Source of the DNA: Icerya purchasi
Taxonomy: Eukaryota; Arthropoda; Insecta; Hemiptera; Monophlebidae
DNA length: 64,000 bases
Direction: 5' to 3'
Assembly (NCBI GenBank): GCA_039619475.1
Contig: CM077116.1
Location: forward strand, 201,709,117-201,773,116
The stretch's first letter is position 1, and every line of letters begins with the position of its first letter. A program made the translations under genes and the position numbers. Positions 32,680 through 45,153 of this stretch are shown in pieces. A model generated the notes under the pieces. The model was not told where the DNA came from. It did no database searches and saw nothing but the letters and a program-made list of their open reading frames with translations.

Positions 32680-35600
32680 TTTTTTTTTTTGGAAGCGTCT
32701 GTAAGCACCATCTTTTTCTTCATTTACGTTATTTCTCTTCAACGTAAACGTACACGCTGCTACGACCGCGCGTAAATATTTACAACTGTGTCTCTCCATT
32801 TACGCTAGCTTACGTCGTATTTAATTTTTTAAAACTCGCAAAGACGTTACCACACACCGTGTACCCTAATATTCATAATTAACCATTTCTATTCGTAGCC
32901 ATTTTTACTTTTGTCTCATTGTCGTAATTAAAATTTAATTCGAAAAGCAAAATTTTCTTTGAGCTAAACCGATTAAACAACGAAAAACAAAAAAAACAAA
33001 AAAACTATCGATAATGTCTACACTATAATAAAATTAACCTTTAAGTAGAATCAATCCGTTAACACTTAATTCGTATCTGTGTGTTAACACACCGTAAATT
33101 ACACAGGGCAGTTAAACGAACGCCGGCTCATCTTCTTCCAGTATACTTCATTAAACGTAAACGATTAGCACTTTTAAATTTGATAATACTACTAATTTCT
33201 TTTTTTTTCCCCAAAAAAATCCATTTCGAAAATAGCTTTTTTTTTTTGAGATTTTTAATAATACACATTAAACAAAAAAAAAATTAATAACACAAAGAGG
33301 TTTTCAATAATGAAAACACAAAAACCTTATGAACACAATTTTCAATTGTATCTATATTTTACACATTTCTTTCAAGGTACACTCTCCATCAGGATACATA
33401 GATTCTCTTCAAAATCGTATATGACTAATAAGTTTTACAAAAGAACTATTTTTCTTCTCGTATTTTCTTGAATTACTAAAAAAAAAAATTTTACCGAATT
33501 TTCTCGAAAAATCTAATAGTAGTAGGACGACCACGACTAGCATCGCGAATGCCGTATATTTAATGAAAACCTATAATAATGATTGTGAATTTACCAGAAT
33601 GTCACCACCCCTCCTCTTACGTAGAAATAGAAAATCAGCGAGAAAAAATAATATGAGACCATTTTGCGTAAAGGATGAAAAGGGAACTTTCTCAAGACTA
33701 TCGATAACATGCGGAAATGGCGCTCAGCTGGGGTTATAGTTTTGATTATAAAATGGTAGACGGACGAAATCTGTTCCAAAGTCTATTGCAAGTTTTAGTC
33801 AAAACCTCGAAAAAAACAGATATGTTCGCAAACGGTAAATCTACTCTTTGCCTGGACTGTACATTTTTACGTAATGAAATATTTCCTTTAAAAAAAATCG
33901 GAAAATCTAATTCTTTTAATAAAAGATAAATAAATAAAAACAAAAACATATCTCCGCTATAGTTTTCTATTTAATGACGGACCCAAAGGAAATTTCGGGA
34001 TATATCTCGCCCCGCGAAATTTCGTAAATTTTTTTTGCTACTGGTAACATTAAGGAAAAAAAAAAAGAAACCATTAACGACTATTAGTTATGTTAGATTA
34101 GTTTGCTTCAAATTAAAAAGGAACGAAGGAAATTTTAAAGTGAAAATCGCCTTCCCGAAACTATAATTTCTGACGTTGTCGCGGGACGCTCCTATTGGAA
34201 AACAGTGTTAAGGATCCGAAAAAATGGCGGAGGGGTGATAATATAATTCCGGAAAATTAGTGATTCCAGAATTCGAGGGGCATCGAAAATTTCGAATTAG
34301 GAAAAATTTTATTTTCCTATCGGCCGAGTTATCGGATGAAAGAGAACGCGCATCGTAATTCATATATGAATTTTCGTAATAGATGAAAAAATTTGAACGA
34401 AAATGCAAAAGTCGGGAAAAAAAATTTTCCGATAGTAGGGGGAAAATTCCGAAACTAATAAGTCGTAAGGTAAACAAAGATGTGGAAAAATTATTATTTC
34501 TTATTCGGGATCGAGCAAGAGCCGCCGGTCCCCGTTGATGGATGATAAAATGTGCGCAGTTCGTTTTTATTGAGGAAAATTTTCAGAAAATTCAGAACAA
34601 AGACGCGGAGCTTCTAAAACTTTTACAACTAAGTATATAAAATTCAAAGTTACAGCACAAGGGGTAAATTTACGGATGATGCTTTAAAAGTTTCAATATT
34701 GTCGGCTGAACTCGTGAAGGTTTACACCGTTCTATCGGTCAGCGGAACGGGACACACCGAAAACAATAGCGCACCGAAAAAAGCTCGTAATATTAACTAA
34801 CAGAATTGGAAGGCATACCGAATGCCTCAGAAATTTCCTAACAAGCTGGTCTTCATTGAGACAGCATCGATGAGACTGTGCGAAAAAGCGAGATAAATCG
34901 AAACGACCAGCAGCGACTCTCGAATGAATCCATGGCAATTTTTCCCCGCATAACAAAAAGCCATGTATAACGACCGGTGGTTAATCGCATGAACGCGCGC
35001 TGCTTTATTTCTCGGTAATTCCCGCTGATCGCTGTTGATCATTTCCAGCACTGTGTATTTTCAAACGATGATCGATGGAACGCTAATTATTGCATCAAAA
35101 ATATCACTCAGCCGCAGCGTAATACTGCGATCGTCAGACTATTGGCTTTCCAGAAGTTAAATACCCTGTTCCAGACGCGTATTAATCACGTATATGTTTA
35201 CTACCGAGAATGGTCAGCACGACTTATAGGATCTTGATTGGCTTTAATTAATACGGAAAACATGCGTAATGTAATAAACGGGACGAGTACGGTAGTGTTT
35301 AACAGCATTTTGAAAATCATTCGATCAAGCTTCGATCGGCCATCGAGAGAGCCAGCGAAATATAAAAAAATATATTGCTTAAAACCGAATGCAACAAATT
35401 GCCAGGGAATTATTTTTGATCTTTTATCGGATCAAAGGAAAAAACACGTAAAGAGTTGTTGTGTACAATGGAATAAAAATCTTCCGAAAACCGTACGATT
35501 TACACGGAGAGAAGGTTTTTTCAATGAGAGAAGCGCTCGATCGGAATTACAAGATTACAGTCGGTCCTCGATATTAATTGCGCGAAGGTGTAGTCCTCCG

Positions 35601-36419
35601 TTATTGTGCAAGTCCGATAAGTCGAAATGACCACACACCCTCGTATTTGTTGCCAGCAAAAACAGAGGATCCATTTCGCGCGCAAAATTGGTAAACAATC
35701 ATAAACTTTAGGAAAGTGTTAAAAACTTTAATTTTTACGCTTCAATCTAGGAAATTGTAAGAACCACTATTATATACATGTATATTTACACGAATTGATA
35801 CTCCAGAATGCTCACTAGTAAATAAGAAAAAAGGCTAATCCGTAAAAAACCGGTTCAATTGCGAAAGGTGTATTAAGGAAGACTGGGAAACATTACTCAA
35901 TATGCTCTGCGCCGTGTAACTGCGAGACGAATGACGAATATTCATTCCGATTTTAGTGCCTAAATCGTTTTAATACCCGATTTTAATATAGTTTCGATTA
36001 TGCGGAAGCGGCAAAGAAAACCAGGCGAAACAAGAATAACAGCAGTAATAATAATAATCATAATAATAATCACTTAACTGTGTAAAGAAAAGCCGATGGT
36101 CTGGAATTTCGTGAACAGCGAAAAAGCGTAAAAGGCGCAGAGAAAAACTTTGCAGCAATAAATGAAAAATATAATACGTATAGGTGTGTATAGGTGTAGT
36201 AGGGAGAGAATGCGTTCGGAGAATTCTACGGTAATAACGGAAATATATGTGCAGAAAGTGTTCGCGGATACGGGAATATAATTTAGCGAACGAGGTGGCC
36301 CCGAATTCGTAAACGGTGCATTATGTAAGTTTGCGATAAATTTTTTAAATTCGCATCACGAATTCCGGTTCGCTGGAAAAAACATTTCGGATTCTTTGAT
36401 GAACACGCGCACAGATTTT
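30956..36419. other. Unassigned stretch
   Basis: No domain or mobile-element end recognised. An ATT-repeat lies at 32639-32680. The open frame 35238-35630 (130 codons, basic) is the longest, has no motif I know, and I do not call it a gene. Confidence 0.4.
32639..32690. repeat. (ATT)n microsatellite with T-run
   Basis: Fourteen ATT units followed by poly-T. Confidence 0.95.
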
Positions 36420-37830
36420 TCAATCTGCAATTTGCGCCCCGAGAGGAAATTCAAATTTCGGCCTATACCGGCGCGTCGCAGAGTGACAGTGTACCCCCCG
36501 CGCCGACAACCGACAACGGTGAAAGATGAAATACAGCCACAATTTTCGTAATAAACTCGCCGCCGCCACAGCAGCAGCAGCAGCAGCGGTAGCGGTAGCA
36601 GTCGACCCCACTCAACTTCGACGGTACACCTGCCTCCGAAGAGTATGGTCTTCGTCTTGGAAAGAAGCAGTCAGAGCGTGAGGAGTTCTAAGGATAATTT
36701 TCATCGCGTTAAACGGAGGCGCACAACAGTTTATTTGCCCTTAGCGCCGAGACGGTAGTTACACCTTCGAATTTTACGCATTCTTATCGTGCACCGAACC
36801 CGTTTCTCGCACCTTGACCAACAGCTCTCTTCTTCCCCCGGTCAATCCGCTCCGTTCGCGCCGTCGCTCCAGAATTTTCTTCCGGCCGACTACACGACGC
36901 CGCTTCGGGTCGGGGTTACCGCGGGAGGGGCAGTGGAGGCGCGAAGGATATGAACAACACGCCGGAACAACGCGTTGTTCCCGAAAAGAACGGATTGTGA
37001 ACAGCACACAGTAGAGTCGGGCACTGACGACAGACGGACGACGGACCGTTTTGTTTTAATATTATCATCGCGGGGAGAGCGGCGAAAAATTTTGAAATCT
37101 CGCATCTGCCCGGTGCGGGCACCGTGTGGCCGTCGTGGTGGCTGGGCGCAAGAATAATATCTAGTCGACTCGGACCAAACACGATTAATATTTATAAGAA
37201 GATGGAAGTAGGCGCGGCAGTGCGTCTGGTCGTTAAAGCCGTCGAATATAAATCGCAGTCGAAGAGACTTTACGCCGAGCGGGCCGCTACTAATAATAAA
37301 GCGAAGCGACTGTTCGGCAGTAGCGACCGAGCGGCACGACACGCTGTCGTCGGGAACGTGATGACGGAGAGCGGCTGTCGCGGGAGCGCCTGGTCGACAA
37401 GAAATCTGCAGACACGGCATCGGTGCTAACTGTAATAATGAGAGTTGTCAGATGCAATTACGCTTCTCCCGGTAAAGTTAATTCCCTTAAAACGTTATCG
37501 TCGCTTCGCAACAGTCAACACCGGCGCTGCGACCCCCTTTCGGACCGGGTAGCGAAATATTTTTTCATCTCGCCGCCTAGCTCGCAGTAGCCCCCCTCCC
37601 CCTTCCCCCCGCAAGCTGGCCTACGACCAACGACGACGACATCACACTAAAGCCGATTATCGGAGCTCATTTAACCGGAAGTTACTCAGCCTTTGGCGAG
37701 ACCTTTCTCCGTATCAGAATAATTAGCGCGCCCGAAAGCGAACGAACAATTCCGAGAATTAAACTGTTTCGTGTACTATCTGCTCTCTCGCTAGAACGCC
37801 GAGAGAAAGAAGAAAAAGAACAGGTAAGGC
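36420..37830 (+). promoter_or_regulatory. CpG-rich block ending in a consensus 5' splice site; candidate promoter/first exon
   Basis: GC and CpG density are clearly higher than in the surrounding 10 kb, with overlapping open frames on both strands (36890-37420 minus, 37124-37429 plus) as expected from GC-rich sequence. A CAG-repeat and GGTAGC repeat lie near 36572-36602. Near the right edge, CAG|GTAAGG at 37821-37829 is a strong 5' splice donor on the plus strand, preceded by purine-rich sequence. This would suit a host gene's promoter and untranslated first exon with the coding exons outside the window. No core promoter element was decisive. Confidence 0.35.
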
Positions 37831-39128
37831 CCAACTGCGAAGCTTAATTTTCCTATACACCGCACACGCCGTTAGTTTAGTAAGACCGCGCGATAAATGA
37901 TGAAATTCCCCTATACTAACTAGGAATAAGAAGACCGCGGCGGTTATTTCATTATACCCGTCCCGTCGTCACTGTCATTTATTATCTCTGAGGAAGCGAG
38001 TAAGCTCGAGACTCGCAACGATAAAAAAATTTATAAATTTTTTGGATTTCATAAATTGCAGCTGTGATCGCCGGCAAGCCGGTTAAAAAACCGTGCTTCA
38101 CATATAATATACGTACATATATTAATAGAAATAATTAGAAAGCCGTTTGCTCGATGCAGAAATAGGCGGAAAAAACCTATTTACTTATTTAGCCGGCTGC
38201 TGCTGATGGAGCCAACTCGTAACGGATTACAAAAGGTTTTAAAAGCTTGCACGGGAAATGTGTGCGGTTAGAAAGGTGGTTGCGAGGATTTTCCGAGACG
38301 AACGACAAAGTGCTCGAGGAGGAAGTCGATGGAAGTTTAATAAGAAGATAAGAAGAAGAAAGTTACACACAAAGTGAAAAGAATGCACTAAGCCGAACAC
38401 GAGAAACATGTGTTCTTGAATGATTTCCGAGCACAGGAATAAAAAGAAAAACCAGGCGTCTAAACGGTGACAGGAAGGCACAGATTCGAAACAACTGCTA
38501 CGAAGACGCGAGCTCTTTGAATTCATTTCAGTTTCATACAATATTCAAATATTCAAATTACAGCATAGGCCAAGAATATATTGTATATATACATATATAC
38601 CCTTATAGTTTTCTTCCTGAACAATTGAACAATACACACGTATAGGTGAACTGTTGAGATTGCGTGTTTTTCTTAATTTTTCAGCTGAGGCTTTAACCGG
38701 AAACCTTTCTAAGGAGTTCTAATCAGATTTTATTCCAAATGAAAATACACGCGTATTTATAAGATCTACATATTTGTAATACTTGGTGTTATTTCGTTCA
38801 CACGGCACCTAGTTTTCGAAAATCCCGATTCTGTAAATTAGGAGAATACAGAAAAACAGTAGAGCCCAGAGGAAGAAAAAAAAATAGATTTTCCATTATA
38901 CATCTTCCCCACTCATCTTTCTCGGTGGAGCCTGTGTACTCCCATTTGCTTAGACTTGACGGCTTCCTGCTCCTTAGTGTGCTCCCGTTATGTATTTTCC
39001 TTCTACACTTATTAATTATCCCTGTCATTGTTACCTTCCTATTAACGATACGTGATATCATTTTATTATATAACTTTCCCTTTTTCATGTCTGATTGTTT
39101 CTGAAAGTCCCTTTTTTTGACGATCCCG

Positions 39129-39161
39129 TTAATTAAATTAAATTAAATTAAATTAAATTAA
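39129..39161. repeat. (AATTA)n pentanucleotide repeat
   Basis: About six units of AATTA. Confidence 0.9.
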
Positions 39162-39894
39162 AAGAAAAATAATAATGGTCAATAAAGGATTTACAAAGAA
39201 TTAGGTCGCTGGATTTATTTCTGTTTTTTCTCATTTTTTACATTTATTATTCTTTTGCGGTTATTTCTTTCATTATTTTTACGTATTATTAACAATTTTG
39301 TGTACGATTTTATTGAAAATAAAAGTCAATAACCAAAATCGTCGTACGTGTCCGTGTGTATAGGCATTTCAGAGGCGCCTTGGAGATGTTTCAATATTTC
39401 ACACAGCTAGACACACAACGTCTCTTCGCAGTGGTGGAACGAACCAGAAAACCTTGTGCTCGGCAGTTATTTTATTTCGACCTCTTATAGTGATGACGTG
39501 GGAAAGTTGCTTTCGTCATTGCAGGGAGAGAGCAAAGAAGCGGCGCCGACGTTATTCGAAATTTAACAATCATTTCGGCAGTACACAAAATGGACGTCTT
39601 TACAACTCGGCCTTTTTGCACCGGTTTAACCGATTAAAAATCAAAACAGTTACAGTAACGTACGTCCGCGCTAACTATATGAGATGCATACAATTAAATA
39701 TACCGCAGAGAGAGAACAATATTATCTAAACAGCCGGAAGCGTGAGAATTTACACCTTTAAAGACACAGCGCATTCTATTCGGATTATTTAATTGATAAT
39801 AGAAAATTGAATGTGAATTATCTCTACTGCTCAAGATTACTGCCGAACCGTTTCTTAAAAAATAATCAATCTTAAGATGTTTAGTTACGTTTAT

Positions 39895-39898
39895 AATA

Positions 39899-39928
<30 letters not shown>
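39895..39928. repeat. (ATT)n microsatellite
   Basis: About eleven ATT units. Confidence 0.9.
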
Positions 39929-39929
<1 letters not shown>

Positions 39930-42183
39930 GTCAGATTAATTCATTTTAAACACGCACGACCACAATGTAGAATTTGTCCGCTTGGAACATTCACCGATAA
40001 AATGTCGATTGAAAATTTTTTTAAATTATCTCCGATTTTGTTGTTAATCTCGAAACTTTACAGACGCACGTAATGAACCACTCTCTCAATGAAATCATCC
40101 GTTTTCACGGTTCTGAAATCATTACAATTATCGAACATTCGGTTGACATTTTAAACGCATTTCAGTGACCTCTCATCTTCCTACTCGTCCAGATAATAAT
40201 CCGAAATTGTTATCTTGCGGAATTCTGATCTTTCTCTTCTGTAATCTTCATATCCCGTCTGAGCGACGTCGTGTTAGAGACTCTCTGTAAATAATTGTTA
40301 ACAACCTTACACTCTAAAGCATGCGCCTCATTAACCTTTAAATCCGTCTTCCGCGATATATTAAACGATGTGAATTAAAAATTACTTTAGATCGACCAAA
40401 CTTTTTACAACATTATTTTCAAGTACAATTAATGGCGCGCGTGCCTCTTAAAAATATCATTTAAGCACAATTCGGAGAAACTCACATTTCCCGCAGTAAT
40501 AATAACGCGAACGCGGTGATGGTAATTTAATTTTCTTTTCGGATTACCAACTTTTCATGATTAATAACAACCGGTTAGGGACATTATTAGGAATAAACAT
40601 CGAAATTCTCATGTCTAAATGGAAGGCACACACGCTTATACTACAAACTGCGCTTGGAAAATATTCGGTTGATGAAAAGAAAAAAAAATGGTTAATTTCG
40701 TTTTAAAATGTTTTACAATAAATAGCGTGTCTACATTTATCCATCTCTCTTTTCTCGCCCAATTCGACTCAGAACACCACGCGACAAGCACCTGACTGTC
40801 ATCGCGCCTGACACAGTCGTAGCAACACGAACAGTAATGTATACAACTGTATCGAAAGTTTCGTCTCACTGGTACAAATGAATAAACCGACGCAGAGAGT
40901 CGGTAAAAAAATTCACTAAGACGCGTTGGGCGTTATATTCGACCGAGAAATCGTTTAACGAAATTCCCGAAGCCACCTCTGGAACGCAGCAGCAATGAAA
41001 ACGAAAGTAGCCGAAAGAGAAATAACGGGAAAAAATAACAGAGCGAAAATAATCGTTTGAAAAATTGAACAGAGTTCAAAACGCAGTGCCGAAAAATAAA
41101 TAAAGAACGGAGAAATAAACACAAGTTGAATAGGTGGAAAATACGATTTGTCACCAAAGAAATATCCTAAAGAAGGCATCTGAAGGATTTAGAAGGAAAT
41201 AAATAAAAATGAAAGAGCGGCGAAAGTGCCGACACGCCCGGTCTATACGGAGGATATTTTTTCGCGGGCAACGGGCAACGGGACGACACCGCTATTTCAG
41301 GTTTCCGAATTATTACGGGGCGCGCGGTCGACGGTTCGCGAAAGAACGTGTTTTCAGGCATACCGACAGTATTAACCTATTTATACCGAGAAATGCGGAC
41401 CCCCGGATAAAAGCTCAAAAGCTCCAGTAGAGAAATACACTTATGCCGCTACCACGAGAACGACATACGCTCCGTCGACAAACGAAAATATTGAAAGTTT
41501 CAGCGAAAAGACCGAAAAACAACTTACTACCCCGCCTTGGCCCGCTCACGCCGCTCTTCGCCCATTATTAGGCCCGGGCGGATGTGAAGGCGCGCGAAAT
41601 TCCTTCGAAAGCTGCTACCGCCGCCCAAGGGACCTTAGCCGCAACCTGAGCGACCAACTGAAGAAACGACCTAATAAACCGCAAATGTCGCGGCGACGTA
41701 TCATTAAATTTTCATTCTCGGAAAATTAATTAAAAGTCGCCTTTTTTCCGCCTCGATGACAACAATAAGTCCGCGGCCCTATTCACTGGGTTACGCCTGC
41801 AGTAAGAATTCCAGGCTCAACTAGTACTCGCGCGACCCCCCCCCCCCCCACTACGCAAAAAAAGTACGTTAACTATATTGCCGGAGTTGCTTGTCGCAGC
41901 TGCTGATGGTTTGTCCGAAGAACCCGAAGTAATCTCCTCCTTTTCGAGTAATGAAATTTGAAACATTGCACCGATATGAAAAATGTCTGCAAATTGCGAA
42001 AATCACAAAAAACACTGGCCAGACCGAGTTTCATTTTTTTCCCCCTTCACTGATATAATTATAATGGAGGGAAAAAAAAGGTTATTTTAATATTCCCGCT
42101 TGTGAAACACTTTTCCTATGTTCTACGGTGATCCAATAAATGAACGTTGAATAACAGAAATATAATAACTAGGTCGATTTTTA

Positions 42184-44290
42184 ATTTTTTTTTAATATTT
42201 TCCTGTTTTTTGATGTTTACTCATACTTCACACTCGAAACATGGACCTTTTTTTTTTTTTTTTTTACTGACTTCTACAAGTAGGAAAAAGGTTATATTTT
42301 TTCGTTTTTTTTTTTTTTTTATGTTAGCAGGAAAAACTTTTAACTAAATAGTTAAATAATTACTGAATATAAAATGTATAGTAAAAACTAAAAAGAAAAT
42401 ATGTGTGAGATAATTTAGAGTCTGATAACCAAAGCCTTTATAAATAAACAATAGTAGCTACAATGTGCAAGGTCTTGCTGCTTAAAACGCTTTAAGCGAC
42501 GTATATCTTTGCAAGTGTCCAAAAGTTTAACAGCTTCAACGTTGAAGTCTCTTCCGGTAGGCAACTGAGAAGTCGGTAATCACTTCATTGATCATTTTCA
42601 CTCCAAGGTCCCGATGAATGTCATCATTATGAGAGTAACGGTATGCATCAACAATAGTTCGGAGAATGATACTTTGTTGTGCCTGTGCCTTGTTGAAATT
42701 TAACTTTCTCGTTCATCTCCACAGTGCAATATGTCCAAATGGGTTTAATTATCTGCAGATAGAGAAAGCGCTTACAGTATACATCTAGTGTGGACGTCCT
42801 AGAAGCCAATATAATTCAGAAAATTTATTCTTAATCTGCTTACACTTCACCTTTACACGGACCTTGCATGAAAGTCGAGAATCGAGATGCATGCCAAGAT
42901 ATTTAGCCGAACCGTGTTGTGGCAATAGGCAGAATGCCAAGGTAAACGCGATGCAACGAGTTCACACAAAACTGTCTTCCCGAAAGGTATGATGTAAGCA
43001 GGCGACAAAAGTTACTCGGCAAGAGGTTACTCATTTATGAGAAGTACATGCCACACTTTGTCAAATGCTTTCGAGGAAAGTAGCTGAACAGTATTTCTTT
43101 TCCTCGAAGGTCTCCTCAATTATTTCAACTACTACCCTATGAACCTGGGCCATAGTGGAAAGTTGATCTCGGAAACCAAATTGATGATCCGGTAGACTGA
43201 CTAACGGTTCTAAACACTCTAGTACGAGTTTCTCATAAAGTTTAGACATTGATGTTGGCAGCGATATTTGACAATAAGATGCCGCTTCCTCTGCTGGTTT
43301 GTCCGCTGGTTTTTTTAACATGATAACTTCGGCCACTTTAAAGGCAGCACGAACATGCTCAAGTTTTACACCGGCGTCAAATATATATACGTAAGCAGCA
43401 CAATGGTTTTACGCGGCAGTTCTTTTAAAACTGGAGGTGTGATAACCAGTCAATTCCTGGAACTTATTTAGAGTATAAATGTTTGCCAATTTCTTGAGCT
43501 ACCTCTGATGGAGAAAGACGCTTGATATTATTATCCTTTTGATAGCAGACTGCAGATACTATACCTGATGACATATCACGTGGCTGAAAGACATTGAACA
43601 GGTGTCGTGCAAACATTTTAGCTTAATCAGAGTCATGCCTGATAGGTGGACTACGGGTGAATGGTCGCTTTAATCTGCGAGTAGCCTTCCAAAGTGAGTA
43701 GTCTTTATCCGCGAAAACACTAACCTGTTTTAATGTCTTTGATGATCCTATTAAGACGATTATTTACATTATCGAATATACTTTTATCACGCAAGTTTCT
43801 GGACTTATGCCATTCGCGTCGTGCTTTTCTTCGTTCAGCAACCGTAAAACAAATCGAAAGAGGGTAAGTTATTTCCTGCAAAGTTTTTATCTTAAACGGT
43901 GAAGTAGCAGCGATAGCAGCCTCGCGAATTACTTCAGTAGGATGCTGAACCCGTACGTCCATCTTCTCCGGAGCTTTAAAGCGCAACTTCAGAGTTTATA
44001 CGATGATCGACTTCTACGCGAAACCTTTCCCAGTCAGTAAGTTTGCTGATGAGTCTTTTTTTTTCTCCCAATTACAGTACCGGAAGCTGTTAATAGAACC
44101 GGTGAGTGATCAGACGAAAGATCATCCATGTTTTCAATTGCAAAATAAGAGGTTCCGATTCCGTTAATGACCAAAAAGTCAGGAAAGTCGGGTTTATTTC
44201 ATCTGTCCGCAGGCTAATAGGTTTACGACCTGATAAAAAACTGCTACGAGTCTTACAGATAGCTTCCAGAAAACGTTGACCTTTTTAATA
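42184..44290 (-). mobile_element. Jockey-clade LINE with target-site duplication and internal deletions
   Basis: Flanked by AGGTCGATTTTTA at 42171-42183 and 44291-44303, a perfect 13-bp duplication. The 3' end is T-rich on the plus strand (42185-42194), as expected for a minus-strand poly-A tail. Reading leftwards: endonuclease end DLSSDHSPV (about 44104-44130), linker protein (open frame 43720-43986, ERRKARREWHKSRNL), RT start (43061-43336: SYCQISLPTSMSKLYEKL, then DHQFGFRDQLSTMAQVHRVV), KAFDKVWH of motif A, SYLSGRQFCVN, then directly KYLGMHLDSRLSCKV and a thumb/C-terminus with RTIVDAYRYSHNDDIHRDLG. GVPQGSVLGP and the catalytic FADD box are absent between SYLSGRQFCVN and KYLGMHLD, so the active site is deleted. 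5' truncated. Confidence 0.85.
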
Positions 44291-44379
44291 AGGTCGATTT
44301 TTAGCGAAACAAAAAATTCAAGTATTGCGCTAAAAATTTTGAAATATTTAAAAAAAAACAAAAACGTAACTTCACGATA

Positions 44380-44735
44380 CAAAAACTTAATAAAGTAAAA
44401 AATAATTCTTCAATAAGAAGATAATATATATTTTACACTGAAATTATGATAATTCTTAAATAATATTAATACCTATTACCAAATAAAATTGCAATATCTA
44501 GGAACAATTTAATAAATATTTAATGTAGTTTTTAATTATAGTTATAATTTGAATTTAGTGAAAATTTAACTAAGGTATTAATGTTTAAGAATTATCATGA
44601 TATCCTTCCTTTAAAGTATATTTTACTATATCAGATTATCTTCTTATCGGGGGTAATTATTTTTCACCTTTTAGTGCATTTTTATTAAACTTTTATAATA
44701 AATCTTAAGTCAGTACTTTTTTTTTAAACATTTTA
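44380..44735. mobile_element. Foldback element related to element B
   Basis: Arms at about 44392-44474 and 44573-44670 are inverted copies (AATAAGAAGATAAT and GATAATTCTTAAA with their inverses). The right arm extends to about 44735 with TTTTAGTGCATTTTTATTAA and ATAATAAATCTTAAGTCAGT, which parallel the right arm of element B at 12.86-12.91 kb. The outer part of the left arm is eroded. More diverged than element B. Confidence 0.65.
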
Positions 44736-45100
44736 TTTCACAATTTTTAGCATTATACTTAAATTTTAATAAACGCGTTGTTAATACTAAGTTTAAAGCT
44801 CAAAAAAAAAAAAAAAATTACTATTAAATATTACTGGAATACAAAATAAAATAGTTTTTCGCGATACTACTTTTTCATTGCTGAACAATGCACTACGAAC
44901 GGTCAATGAACGCAAACGACGAAATCATTATCATCGTCATTAAAGTCGAGTAATAGTAATATTTCGAGAATTATACACCGACGCTGGTTAAAAGGAATAT
45001 CCTTATGACAGGATTTAAGTTTATTATCTCGCGTTGACGTGAACAAAACAGCATTAAGTTAGTCCCACATCGCGAAATTTCAAAATCAAATTTAACTAAA
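44736..45100. other. Unassigned AT-rich stretch
   Basis: Nothing recognised. Confidence 0.4.
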
Positions 45101-45153
45101 CGAATCGCGCTCGTTTAGTGCCGAATCGCGCTCGTTTAGTGCCGAATTGCGCT
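45101..45153. repeat. 21-bp tandem repeat (2.5 units)
   Basis: CGAATCGCGCTCGTTTAGTGC twice (45101-45121, 45122-45142) plus CGAATTGCGCT. With the preceding base context, ACTAAACGA and TCGTTTAGT form a 9-bp inverted repeat around ATCGCGC. Confidence 0.9.

Larger units (their letters stand above)
37831..42170. other. Unassigned stretch with short microsatellites
   Basis: No protein domain recognised. It contains (AATTA)n at 39129-39161, (ATT)n at 39895-39928 and a C-run at 41836-41849. GC rises around 41200-41860 without a recognisable exon. Confidence 0.4.

Noticed and set aside
35238..35630. 130-codon plus-strand open frame as a host gene
   Set aside because: No motif, no supporting splice or promoter context, and a length within chance for this window.
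36890..37420. 176-codon minus-strand open frame
   Set aside because: It overlaps open frames on the other strand in a GC-rich block where stops are rare; composition is not protein-like.
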